In this document: positions 1-5,817 of the stretch, in pieces | Position numbering within the stretch: position 1 is the stretch's first letter | Layout of the letters: every line of letters starts with the position of its first letter | NCBI GenBank assembly: GCA_020717935.1 | Contig: DYDK01000045.1 | Span: 1-10,272 of the forward strand | Length of the DNA stretch: 10,272 nt | From: Desulfocapsa sp. | GTDB lineage: Bacteria; Desulfobacterota; Desulfobulbia; Desulfobulbales; Desulfocapsaceae | Direction of reading: 5' to 3' | Program-made: the position numbers and the translations under genes | The notes under the pieces: generated by a model | The model's input: only the letters and a program-made list of their open reading frames with translations | Database searches by the model: none | Told to the model about the DNA's origin: nothing

Positions 1-1
1 C

Positions 2-58
2 CTGCCCCAGGAACTACCATGGATAGGCGGAGCAAAATTGAATATGCAGTTCAACTGA
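2..58 (+). CDS. possible 3' end of a gene entering from the left
   Basis: The frame beginning at base 2 is open from the window edge to a TGA at 56-58 and would encode 18 residues ending in ...GGAKLNMQFN. The alternating polar/hydrophobic end with a penultimate Phe recalls the last strand of an outer-membrane beta-barrel, but this is far too short to decide. The frame beginning at base 1 is also open, to a TGA at 61-63. No terminator hairpin follows either stop. Only the sequence to the left could settle which frame, if either, is real. Confidence 0.2.
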   Translation: MPQELPWIGGAKLNMQFN

Positions 59-308
59 TATGAAAACATTAAATGTTAGCGGCTGTGTCGGTTATACGCG
101 ATGCGAAAATCGCTGTTCAACCATCACCATTCAACAGGAAGATACCACCATACCGATACTTTTTCTCCGCTCGTTTCTTCTTTTATTTTGACTTTCCCTG
201 GAGCGTCCCATAATATCGTCAGTCACAGAAAACAACAACCACAGAATCTGTCAAATAATGGAGAGGATGCAAGAAGCGGCACAGGTCTGCCGATAAAAAC
301 ACGCTTGA

Positions 309-545
309 TTGAGAAATGCAACGACCTCCCAAGAATATGACATTGTGCACATCTTGCTCCTTTTCATTCCACTGCTTATTGTTTACGGCGTTGTTCAGCT
401 TGTCGTGTATCTTATCATTAAGTCAATCAATCATCAAAATGCGGCAACAAAAACAACTGATCCAGCATATTCATTCCAGTTTGCATTCAAGTTGACACCG
501 AGAAGGCAAGCGAATGGCGACGAGGCCGTACAAAAAGTGCAGTGA
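309..545 (+). CDS. doubtful small membrane protein
   Basis: This is an unrecognised 78-residue frame that would start with TTG. Residues about 12-38 form one very hydrophobic stretch rich in Leu, Ile and Val, interrupted by one Pro, with a Lys just after it, as in a single-span inner-membrane protein. An alternative GTG start at residue 13 would lie directly at the membrane span. No convincing Shine-Dalgarno sequence precedes either start. The last third runs into the inverted-repeat segment beginning at 473, so if the gene is real its natural C-terminus may have been replaced by repeat sequence. It could equally be chance in AT-rich DNA. Confidence 0.2.
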   Translation: MRNATTSQEYDIVHILLLFIPLLIVYGVVQLVVYLIIKSINHQNAATKTTDPAYSFQFAFKLTPRRQANGDEAVQKVQ

Positions 546-597
546 GGAGCCATGCAGCGCCGCCGACGAAGGCGTCGGCTTGAATGCAAACTGGAAT
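473..597. repeat. 125-bp segment bounded by perfect 19-bp inverted repeats
   Basis: ATTCCAGTTTGCATTCAAG at 473-491 is the exact reverse complement of CTTGAATGCAAACTGGAAT at 579-597. Between the arms lie 87 bases, more GC-rich than the surroundings, ending in a small perfect hairpin (GCCGACG, loop AAGG, CGTCGGC; 562-579) that overlaps the right arm by one base. The same 19-mer occurs a third time at 5124-5142. No transposase and no obvious target duplication are visible, so it may be a dispersed non-autonomous element or a structured RNA. The interpretation is open. Confidence 0.7.
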
Positions 598-631
598 AAA
601 ACCATCCATCATCTACCAGGTAAACTGCTCT

Positions 632-637
632 TATAAT
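632..637 (+). promoter_or_regulatory. -10-like TATAAT directly before def
   Basis: A perfect TATAAT ends five bases before the def ATG. A start of transcription six to seven bases downstream would fall on or next to the start codon. No good -35 element is seen 17 bases upstream (609-614 reads TCATCT). The reach before the ATG also lacks a Shine-Dalgarno sequence, which fits a leaderless message but does not prove one. Confidence 0.4.
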
Positions 638-642
638 TCCCC

Positions 643-1182
643 ATGACTCTTCGTAAAATTTTAGAATTTCCCGACCATTTCCTGCGGCAACAGGCACAAG
701 CAGTCACTGTTTTCGATGAACACCTAGTGAAACTGGTCTCAGATATGACCGAGACCATGTATGATGCCCCGGGCATTGGCCTGGCCGCGCCTCAGGTGGG
801 CGAGTCCATTCAGTTGCTGATTATTGATGTGGCCAAACTTGAAAAAGAGCAACGGGCGCTGGTTATGATTAACCCGCGACTGATCGGCCACGAAGGAAGT
901 CAGGTTGACGAAGAAGGCTGCCTCAGCGTCGTTGATTTGACCGCCAATGTCAAACGGTACAAAAAAGTGACGGTTTCGTATCAAGATATGGCGGGAGAAC
1001 CCCACGAAATAACGGCCGAAGACCGCTTTGCCGTGGTCATTCAGCACGAAATAGATCATCTGCACGGCATCCTCTTTCTTGACCACTTGAGCATGCTCAA
1101 ACGCACCCTCTACAAAAAAAAGGTGCAAAAGATGCTGGCGGAAAAGAACGAAGAAAAATCAACAGAGGCGGAGAAAAAATGA
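643..1182 (+). CDS. def: peptide deformylase
   Basis: Peptide deformylase removes the formyl group from the N-terminal Met of new proteins as they leave the ribosome. All three family motifs are present in the 179-residue product: GIGLAAPQ (residues 44-51), EEGCLSV (90-96, metal ligand Cys93) and QHEIDH (134-139, metal ligands His135 and His139, catalytic Glu136). The N-terminus ILEFPDHFLR matches the usual beginning of the family, so the ATG at 643 is well supported even though no ribosome binding site precedes it. The length is normal for the family, with a Lys/Glu-rich tail after about residue 158. The gene is first in an operon with fmt, whose start overlaps its stop (ATGA at 1179-1182). 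The pairing with fmt is a common bacterial arrangement. Confidence 0.97.
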   Translation: MTLRKILEFPDHFLRQQAQAVTVFDEHLVKLVSDMTETMYDAPGIGLAAPQVGESIQLLIIDVAKLEKEQRALVMINPRLIGHEGSQVDEEGCLSVVDLTANVKRYKKVTVSYQDMAGEPHEITAEDRFAVVIQHEIDHLHGILFLDHLSMLKRTLYKKKVQKMLAEKNEEKSTEAEKK

Positions 1183-2141
1183 ACGAGGCCAGTACCGACA
1201 ACCGTTTTCGTATCATCTTCATGGGTACTCCCGACTTTGCTGTGCCGGCTCTGCACCACTTACTCCTCGGGCCAGATCAGGTGGTGGCTGTGGTCACCCA
1301 GCCCGATCGTCCCAAAGGTCGGGGGAAAAAGCTCAGTCCGCCGCCTGTCAAGAAGCTGGCAGAACAGGCTGGAATTCCGGTATTGCAACCGACAAAAATT
1401 CGGACCGCCGAGTTTGCTGATGAATTGAGAAGTTATCGGCCAGACCTGATTGTTGTGGCTGCCTATGGTCGTATCCTGCCGGACTCCATCCTTGCCCTTC
1501 CACCTTTGGGATGTATCAATATCCACGGCTCTCTTTTGCCCAGACATCGCGGGGCCGCCCCCATTCAATGGGCCATCATCAAGGGTGATGCCCAGGCCGG
1601 AGTCACCATCATGCAGATAGACGCAGGCATGGATACCGGCGATATGCTCTTACCGGCGGCAATTCCCGTCGAGGCAGATGAGACCGCTGGCAGTCTTTTT
1701 GATAAACTGGCCGTATTAGGCGGTCAAACCTTGATGATCGCCCTGGATCGCCTGCACCGTGGCGTACTTCCAGCCAGCAAACAGGATCATGCCCTGACTA
1801 CCGCGGCCTCGCCCCTGACCAAGGAAGATGGTTGCCTGGACTGGAACAGACCGGCACAAGAATTGCATCGCTTGATTCGCGGTCTGGATCCTTGGCCGGC
1901 AGCCTATAGCTTTATTAACGGTCAGAGATTTCGTTTATTTGCGCCCGAAATTATTCATAAAGACAGTCAACAGGCACCCGGCACCTTGATTGTCGCTGAC
2001 CAGCAGGGCCTGTTGATTGCCACCGCCCACGATTGTCTGCTGATCAAGGAAATTCAGCCAGAAGGAAAGAAACGAATGAAAGTTGAATCCTATCTCTGCG
2101 GCCATCCTTTGAGTTCCGGCCTTCAATTGACCAGGCAATGA
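1179..2141 (+). CDS. fmt: methionyl-tRNA formyltransferase
   Basis: Fmt transfers a formyl group from 10-formyltetrahydrofolate to initiator Met-tRNA in the cytoplasm. The 320-residue product begins, after about ten extra residues, with the typical RIIFMGTPDFAVPAL. It carries the active-site segment NIHGSLLPRHRGAAPIQ (114-130), with Asn114 and His116 as the expected catalytic residues, and MDTGDML (151-157), where Asp152 matches the catalytic Asp of the family. The formyltransferase fold occupies roughly residues 10-195 and the tRNA-binding C-terminal beta-barrel domain about 215-310. The start overlaps the def stop and has GGAG at 1170-1173. The stop overlaps the start of larC, so translational coupling along all three genes is likely. 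Length is normal. Confidence 0.97.
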   Translation: MNEASTDNRFRIIFMGTPDFAVPALHHLLLGPDQVVAVVTQPDRPKGRGKKLSPPPVKKLAEQAGIPVLQPTKIRTAEFADELRSYRPDLIVVAAYGRILPDSILALPPLGCINIHGSLLPRHRGAAPIQWAIIKGDAQAGVTIMQIDAGMDTGDMLLPAAIPVEADETAGSLFDKLAVLGGQTLMIALDRLHRGVLPASKQDHALTTAASPLTKEDGCLDWNRPAQELHRLIRGLDPWPAAYSFINGQRFRLFAPEIIHKDSQQAPGTLIVADQQGLLIATAHDCLLIKEIQPEGKKRMKVESYLCGHPLSSGLQLTRQ

Positions 2142-3352
2142 CCACCAGCGGTGAGACCCTTTCTGTAAAAATTGTCTATGCCGATTGCTTCTCCGGTATC
2201 AGCGGCGATATGTTTCTGGCCGCCCTGATTGATATCGGACTGGACGCAAATTTTCTCCGACACGAGTTGAATAAACTGGCCATCGGGCCATTTGACCTCT
2301 CCATTACCAGCACCCATCGCTCGGGCATCAAGGCCAGCGCTATTGACATCAAGGCCGGTGCGGGGCAGCAGTTTCGCAATCTGGATGCCATTCTTGACAT
2401 CCTTCACAACAGCGGGTTGGCGCCAGTCATTGTTGAGCGGGCCAGCGCGGTCTTTACCACCCTGGCCGCCGCCGAGGCCAAGGTTCATGGTCTGCCCGTG
2501 GAGCAAATTCACTTCCATGAAATTGGGGCCATCGACACCATTATTGATATTGTCGGAGTGGTGATCGGCCTTCATGCCCTGGGAATCGAGCAGTTGATCA
2601 GCTCACCTCTGCCCTGTGGACATGGTTTTATTGAGTGTGCCCACGGCCGTCTGCCCCTGCCGGCTCCGGCCGTCTGCGCGTTGCTGACCGGCGTTCCCGT
2701 TTATGGGGTAAACGAAACACAGGAGCTTGTAACCCCCACTGGCGCCGCCTTGCTTACCGCTCTGGCAAAGGGTTTTGGGCCGATCCCCAACATGAACATC
2801 GAAATGACAGGCTACGGAGCGGGGACTCATCTTCTTACCAGCAACCAACCCAATGTCCTGCGTCTGATTATCGGTAACATATCTGAAGCCATACAAACGG
2901 TTGAGATCATCGAAACCCACCTGGATGATTGGAACAGCGAAGGATTCCCTTATCTCTGCGAGCTTCTGCTTGCCCAAGGGGCGCTGGATGTCAGCCTGAC
3001 TCCTCTGCTTATGAAAAAAGGCCGGCCAGGGCAACTCCTGCGGGTCATCTGTTCACCAACCCAAGGTCTGGGTTTGAAACAGACCATCCTTTCAGAAACC
3101 ACGGCCATTGGCCTGCGTTTTCACACTGAATCTCGAATGGTATTGCCACGCGAACAGATAGAGGTGGACACCCCTTGGGGAAAAATAATGGCAAAAAAAG
3201 TGCAGACTCCCGCTGGGCCGGTTGTTTATCCTGAATATGAGGCCTGTAAGCAGGTTGCCCTGTCGATGCATGTCCCCCTGCAACAGGTGTATCGAGAGGT
3301 CAGTATGACAGAAGACAAAAGACAAAAGAAATTTCGAAAGACAGTCCCTTAA
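2138..3352 (+). CDS. larC: LarC-type nickel-pincer cofactor biosynthesis protein
   Basis: LarC is the CTP-dependent nickel insertase (cyclometallase) that completes the nickel-pincer nucleotide cofactor, known from lactate racemase LarA and its relatives. The 404-residue product has the family's DCFSGISGDMF near the N-terminus (16-26), the metal-site-like HFHEIGAIDTIIDIVG (125-140), and a Gly-rich MTGYGAGT (223-230). The C-terminal LarC2 part begins at ETHLDDWNSE (259-268) and includes MKKGRPG (292-298) and ETTAIGLRF (320-328). LarC1 and LarC2 are in one frame here, so no programmed frameshift is needed as in Lactobacillus plantarum. The start at 2138 overlaps the fmt stop (ATGA) and adds about nine residues before the usual KIVYADCFSG. 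The last 14 residues are encoded partly by a heptamer repeat tract. No larA, larB or larE is in the window, so the client enzyme is unknown. Confidence 0.9.
   Translation: MTTSGETLSVKIVYADCFSGISGDMFLAALIDIGLDANFLRHELNKLAIGPFDLSITSTHRSGIKASAIDIKAGAGQQFRNLDAILDILHNSGLAPVIVERASAVFTTLAAAEAKVHGLPVEQIHFHEIGAIDTIIDIVGVVIGLHALGIEQLISSPLPCGHGFIECAHGRLPLPAPAVCALLTGVPVYGVNETQELVTPTGAALLTALAKGFGPIPNMNIEMTGYGAGTHLLTSNQPNVLRLIIGNISEAIQTVEIIETHLDDWNSEGFPYLCELLLAQGALDVSLTPLLMKKGRPGQLLRVICSPTQGLGLKQTILSETTAIGLRFHTESRMVLPREQIEVDTPWGKIMAKKVQTPAGPVVYPEYEACKQVALSMHVPLQQVYREVSMTEDKRQKKFRKTVP
3307..3327 (+). repeat. three tandem heptamers at the 3' end of larC
   Basis: GACAGAA, GACAAAA and GACAAAA follow one another without a gap and encode part of the polar C-terminal tail of LarC. 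A similar tract lies at the 3' end of the gene ending at 6396. Confidence 0.7.
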
Positions 3353-3368
3353 GTTAATGATATTGACT

Positions 3369-3478
3369 GATGGTCTCGCAAAAAGTCCCAAAATGGGCTT
3401 TTTCTCAAATTTCACCCCTGTAATTTCAATAGGTTACAGTGGCACTTTTGGGCTTTTTCGACTTTTTGCGAGACCATC
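3369..3478. mobile_element. 110-bp MITE-like element with target duplication
   Basis: The ends are perfect 19-bp inverted repeats: GATGGTCTCGCAAAAAGTC at 3369-3387 and its exact reverse complement at 3460-3478. Directly outside both ends lies the same heptamer ATTGACT (3362-3368 and 3479-3485), as expected of a target-site duplication made at insertion. Inside, CCCAAAA (3387-3393) can pair with TTTTGGG (3446-3452) and CTGTAA (3418-3423) with TTACAG (3434-3439), so the whole element can fold into one long hairpin. It has no coding capacity and must be moved by a transposase encoded elsewhere. It sits between larC and pgpA without breaking either gene. Confidence 0.85.
3380..3403 (+). terminator. 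possible terminator formed by the MITE's left half
   Basis: AAAAAG and CCCA pair with TGGG and CTTTTT around an AAA loop, with one unpaired T at 3386. The right arm ends in a run of five T. This could end transcription of def-fmt-larC 28 bases after the larC stop. The stem competes with the long-range fold of the whole element, and no other terminator is seen after larC. Confidence 0.45.
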
Positions 3479-3502
3479 ATTGACTTGGAATGAAGAAAAA
3501 AT

Positions 3503-3967
3503 ATGGATAGACTTCTCATGGCCATTGCCACGGGTTTGTATGCTGGCAGATTACCTCTATGTCCGGGCACCTGGGGCTCGCTGGCCGCTATCATCCCTTG
3601 GTTTTTTTTGCGGCATCTGGCCCTGCCGTCCTATCTGCTCATGCTGGGGCTGGTCTTTGTGGTTGGTTTTTTTGCCTCTGGCTCGGCAGAAAAGATCCTG
3701 CATCAGGCCGATGCCGGCCCTATTGTCATAGATGAAATCCTGGGGATGTTCATCACCCTGATCTCCGCTCCCGACCATCCGGCCGCCTGGATCCTGGGTT
3801 TTTTCTTCTTTCGCTTCTTTGATATTATTAAACCCTTTCCCTGCTCCTGGTTTGACCAGCACATCCACGGTGGTATCGGTATCATGATGGACGATGTGAT
3901 TGCCGGAATCTATGCCCTGATAGTCCTGCAATCCCTGTGGTGGCTGGCGATACGCATAGCTCATTGA
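3503..3967 (+). CDS. pgpA: phosphatidylglycerophosphatase A
   Basis: PgpA dephosphorylates phosphatidylglycerol phosphate to phosphatidylglycerol at the inner membrane. The 154-residue product has the family's three conserved blocks: GRLPLCPGTWGSLAA (15-29), VIDEILGMFITL (75-86, with the Asp77-Glu78 pair), and FRFFDIIKPFP...GGIGIMMDDVIAG (103-135, with Asp107, Lys110-Pro111 and Asp130-Asp131). Hydrophobic segments near 24-36, 42-59, 92-106 and 133-150 fit an integral membrane protein. Length is normal. The Shine-Dalgarno sequence is weak (GAAG at 3492-3495). The MITE-like element lies only 24 bases upstream, so it separates the gene from larC and may affect its transcription. A strong terminator follows. 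Confidence 0.93.
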   Translation: MDRLLMAIATGLYAGRLPLCPGTWGSLAAIIPWFFLRHLALPSYLLMLGLVFVVGFFASGSAEKILHQADAGPIVIDEILGMFITLISAPDHPAAWILGFFFFRFFDIIKPFPCSWFDQHIHGGIGIMMDDVIAGIYALIVLQSLWWLAIRIAH

Positions 3968-3998
3968 ATGCCGGATCAAGGGCGCTGAAGCAAAAAAC

Positions 3999-4038
3999 AA
4001 AAAAGCCACTAAGGATAAAAATCCCAAGTGGCTTTTTT
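3999..4038. terminator. bidirectional intrinsic terminator between pgpA and the tRNAs
   Basis: AAAAAAGCCACT (3999-4010) pairs perfectly with AGTGGCTTTTTT (4027-4038), and the loop contains a further GGAT/ATCC stem. The T run serves + strand transcription from pgpA. The A run becomes a T run on the minus strand and serves the tRNA unit, which ends seven bases away. The convergent arrangement supports use in both directions. Confidence 0.9.
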
Positions 4039-4044
4039 ATTATA

Positions 4045-4122
4045 TGGCGTCCCCAACCGGATTTGAACCGGTGTTGTCGGCGTGAAAGGCCGATGTCCTG
4101 GACCTGACTAGACGATGGGGAC
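4045..4122 (-). tRNA. tRNA-Glu (anticodon TTC)
   Basis: The minus strand folds as a standard tRNA. The acceptor arms GTCCCCA and TGGGGAC pair over seven bases, the discriminator is G at 4048, and CCA is encoded at 4047-4045. The anticodon stem TCGGC/GCCGA encloses the loop CTTTCAC with anticodon TTC, and the T loop is TTCAAAT. Length is 75 bases plus CCA. It is the second gene of a unit begun by tRNA-Lys, 12 bases downstream of it. Confidence 0.96.
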
Positions 4123-4134
4123 CAGTATGAAAAA

Positions 4135-4210
4135 TGGTGGGTCGTGCGCGACTTGAACGCGCGACTCTCTGATTAAAAGTCAGATACTCTACCAACTGAG
4201 TTAACGACCC
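4135..4210 (-). tRNA. tRNA-Lys (anticodon TTT)
   Basis: On the minus strand the acceptor arms GGGTCGT and ACGACCC pair over seven bases, with A as discriminator at 4138 and encoded CCA at 4137-4135. The D arm reads GTTGGTAGAG, and the anticodon stem TCTGA/TCAGA encloses CTTTTAA with anticodon TTT. Length is 73 bases plus CCA. It is the first gene of the two-tRNA unit, directly behind a strong promoter. Confidence 0.97.
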
Positions 4211-4222
4211 GTAAAAAAAGGC

Positions 4223-4251
4223 TTTATACAAGGTCGCCTGCCAACTGTCAA
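4223..4251 (-). promoter_or_regulatory. sigma-70-type promoter of the tRNA-Lys/tRNA-Glu unit
   Basis: On the minus strand a perfect TTGACA (4251-4246) is separated by 17 bases from TATAAA (4228-4223). The predicted transcription start lies about six bases before the 5' end of tRNA-Lys. The near-consensus match suits a highly expressed stable RNA. Confidence 0.85.
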
Positions 4252-4560
4252 CCAAAAATCGTACACACTCAAACAATTGTTACCTTAATTATCATTTATT
4301 TATATGTAAGTCAAGGAAATTCCTTGGTATTGGAATTTCTTAGGGTCAGGACGGAAACAACAGGAATCAGGAAATAGCAAGGACTCATTTTTGTCGTGAC
4401 CAGGGAAAATGAATGTCGTATATTCATTTTTTGTTCTAACATGCTCACCCTCCTTTCAGAGAGGGTGAGCATGTAAATCTTTCTGTTAGCAGAGCGCATC
4501 GGGTGATGTGCAGTTGTTACATTTCACTTCCTCCATTCAACGGTAACAAGGAGACTCTTC
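4252..4560. other. AT-rich intergenic region with several hairpins
   Basis: This stretch lies between the divergent tRNA promoter and the secreted-protein gene. A minus-strand open frame at 4311-4499 has no good start context and I reject it. The region holds competing hairpins at 4312-4326 (CAAGGAA/TTCCTTG) and 4316-4339 (GAAATTCC/GGAATTTC), an A/T-rich hairpin at 4406-4430 followed by Ts, and a strong 14-bp hairpin at 4439-4474. I see no consensus promoter for the downstream gene. Confidence 0.6.
4439..4474. other. strong perfect 14-bp hairpin
   Basis: ACATGCTCACCCTC (4439-4452) pairs perfectly with GAGGGTGAGCATGT (4461-4474) around an eight-base loop. No T run follows on either strand, so a simple intrinsic terminator is not well supported. 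It may be part of the leader of the gene at 4561, a protein-binding palindrome, or an RNA-stabilising stem. Confidence 0.7.
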
Positions 4561-5082
4561 ATGCATGGTATTTTTTGGGGAAAAATGGGAATCAAAGCGG
4601 TCGTTTTCAGTTTAATTATGTATGCCGCCACTACAGTTAGCGCTACCCCTGATGGGTCGAAGGGATTATTGCCGCCAGTAAAACCATCAAAAACATATCT
4701 AACCTTGTCAAAGGATCTTCTCCTTGAGAAATCAGATGTCACCATCAAGGATAAAGAAAACAAAGTGAAAGCTGTTTTTACCATTACCAATGACAGCAAG
4801 GAAAATGTGACGGATGTCAAGATTGTGTGCCTCTTTGTGGATCAAGCACAAAAAGAGCAGGATCGTGAAACATGGATTGTACACGACACTGTCAAGGCTC
4901 AGACCACTGGTATCTCCACCATGACCAAGGATAACAAAGCTATCAGCAAAAATGCCATTGGAACGCAGTGTCAGATCGTTGATGTAAAAATTGTCAAGAC
5001 TCCGCCGATAGCCGCCCCCCAAGGAGAAGAAAAAGAATCCAAAGGCGCTGCTTCCAAAGCCGCCACAAAAGGGAATCCGTAA
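4561..5082 (+). CDS. secreted or periplasmic protein of unknown function
   Basis: I do not recognise this 173-residue protein. The N-terminus is a clear signal peptide: Lys8 and Lys12, a hydrophobic core at about 13-26, and a VSA cleavage motif ending at Ala28. The mature protein has a predicted beta-rich part (about 60-145). Within it, VKAVFTITNDSKENVTDVKIVCLFVD (69-94) resembles the strand pattern of small beta-sandwich domains such as FxLYD, which is a weak likeness only. Cys90 and Cys137 are the only cysteines and could form a disulfide in the periplasm. The last 20 or so residues are a Lys/Ala/Glu-rich low-complexity tail. The start is supported by AAGGAG at 4548-4553, seven bases before the ATG. 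The rdgC-like gene begins 76 bases downstream, and I see no terminator in between. Confidence 0.85.
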   Translation: MHGIFWGKMGIKAVVFSLIMYAATTVSATPDGSKGLLPPVKPSKTYLTLSKDLLLEKSDVTIKDKENKVKAVFTITNDSKENVTDVKIVCLFVDQAQKEQDRETWIVHDTVKAQTTGISTMTKDNKAISKNAIGTQCQIVDVKIVKTPPIAAPQGEEKESKGAASKAATKGNP

Positions 5083-5122
5083 TGGTATCCCGCAATATCA
5101 GCAATCAAGCATCTGGTTTTGC

Positions 5123-5142
5123 GCTTGAATGCAAACTGGAAT
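5123..5142 (+). repeat. third copy of the 20-bp repeat, before rdgC
   Basis: GCTTGAATGCAAACTGGAAT here is identical over 20 bases to 578-597 and matches 473-491 in inverted orientation over 19. Only this single arm is present; the bases around it do not resemble the rest of the 125-bp segment upstream of def. It ends four bases before the ribosome binding site of the rdgC-like gene. Confidence 0.85.
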
Positions 5143-5158
5143 TAACAAGGGGTATAGC

Positions 5159-5764
5159 ATGGGTTTTCTGAATGGTTCCGCCAGTTGTGTCCGGTTCAGT
5201 GTCGAAGGTGATTTACCAGAGAACTTCTGGGATTTTGCCGCCGAGCGGATCATGGCCTTTTCTTTTAAGGACATTGACGAGACCTACGACGAATTTTCTG
5301 TCGGCTGGGTTTCGGTTCAGAATATGTTCGATACCGATTTCAAATTTGCTTCCTATGCCAGCGGCGATTACATTACTCTTTCTTTACGCATTGATGAACG
5401 AAAGGTGGCTCCGGCCATTCTCAAGAAATTTACGCAAAAAGAGGAAGAGCGCATCAAAAAGGAAAAGCAGATTCCCAAGATTGGCCGCACGATGAAGATA
5501 GAAATCAGAGAGCGCGTCCAGACAGAACTGATGAAAAAAGCGGCTCCGGTTCCTGCGGTGTATGATCTGTGCTGGAATCTGTCCGAGTCCACCCTGCTCT
5601 GTTTCACCACCAACAAGAAGGCCCACGCCCTGCTTGAAGATCTGTTCAAAGAGACCTTTGGCCTGCTTATTGTTCAGCAGATTCCCTATTTCATGGCCGA
5701 GCATCTTCTTGATGCCGACGACCAGCAACGATTGGCGGTCATCAGCCCGGACATCTTTGTCTGA
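5159..5764 (+). CDS. rdgC: RdgC-like protein, N-terminal part
   Basis: RdgC is a ring-forming DNA-binding protein that modulates RecA-dependent recombination in Escherichia coli, where it has about 300 residues. This product has 201. By eye it aligns with the first two thirds of the E. coli protein: a GWV near residue 57, then a strand and IDERKVAPAILKK followed by a charged helix (EEERIKKEKQIPKIGRTMK), then RERVQTELMKKAAP and a strand-helix block ending LLEDLFKETFGL. It stops where the E. coli C-terminal region would begin, and that region seems to be encoded by the next gene. I choose the ATG at 5159, which has AAGGGG six bases upstream (5147-5152), over the in-frame ATG at 5129, which lies inside the 20-bp repeat and lacks a ribosome binding site. 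Its role in this organism is inferred. Confidence 0.82.
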   Translation: MGFLNGSASCVRFSVEGDLPENFWDFAAERIMAFSFKDIDETYDEFSVGWVSVQNMFDTDFKFASYASGDYITLSLRIDERKVAPAILKKFTQKEEERIKKEKQIPKIGRTMKIEIRERVQTELMKKAAPVPAVYDLCWNLSESTLLCFTTNKKAHALLEDLFKETFGLLIVQQIPYFMAEHLLDADDQQRLAVISPDIFV

Positions 5765-5817
5765 ATTATGCCCCCCATCTTAGCCTTGCCACCAGTGGCG
5801 ATTAAAGAGAATATCAT

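Larger units (their letters stand above)
59..642. other. long upstream region without a convincing gene
   Basis: About 580 bases separate the left edge from def. The open frame 101-340 has no ribosome binding site and a His/Ser/Asn-rich, low-hydrophobicity translation, so I do not accept it as a gene. The right part holds the small doubtful membrane ORF (309-545), the inverted repeats at 473-491 and 579-597, a GC-rich hairpin at 562-579, and a -10-like TATAAT at 632-637. The left part may be a decayed gene or a long leader, but I see nothing decisive in it. Confidence 0.5.

Noticed and set aside
61..113. GTTAGCGGC and GCGAT/ATCGC near 75-113, considered as an integron attC site
   Set aside because: The core does not fit GTTRRRY and no paired complementary end or integrase was found.
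101..340. 79-codon open frame on the + strand
   Set aside because: No ribosome binding site, a composition unlike a folded or membrane protein, and no recognisable pattern.
473..597. Retron or CRISPR repeat as an explanation of the 19-bp repeats
   Set aside because: No reverse transcriptase, no cas gene and no regular spacing. Only two inverted copies and one distant single copy are present.
4311..4499. 62-codon minus-strand frame in the hairpin-rich region
   Set aside because: It runs across two strong inverted repeats, which are better explained as RNA or DNA structure, and has no convincing start signal.
5082..5171. 29-codon frame starting at an ATG that overlaps the preceding stop (TAATG)
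   Set aside because: It has no own ribosome binding site and overlaps the repeat and the start of the rdgC-like gene. It could be a coupling peptide, but nothing supports that.
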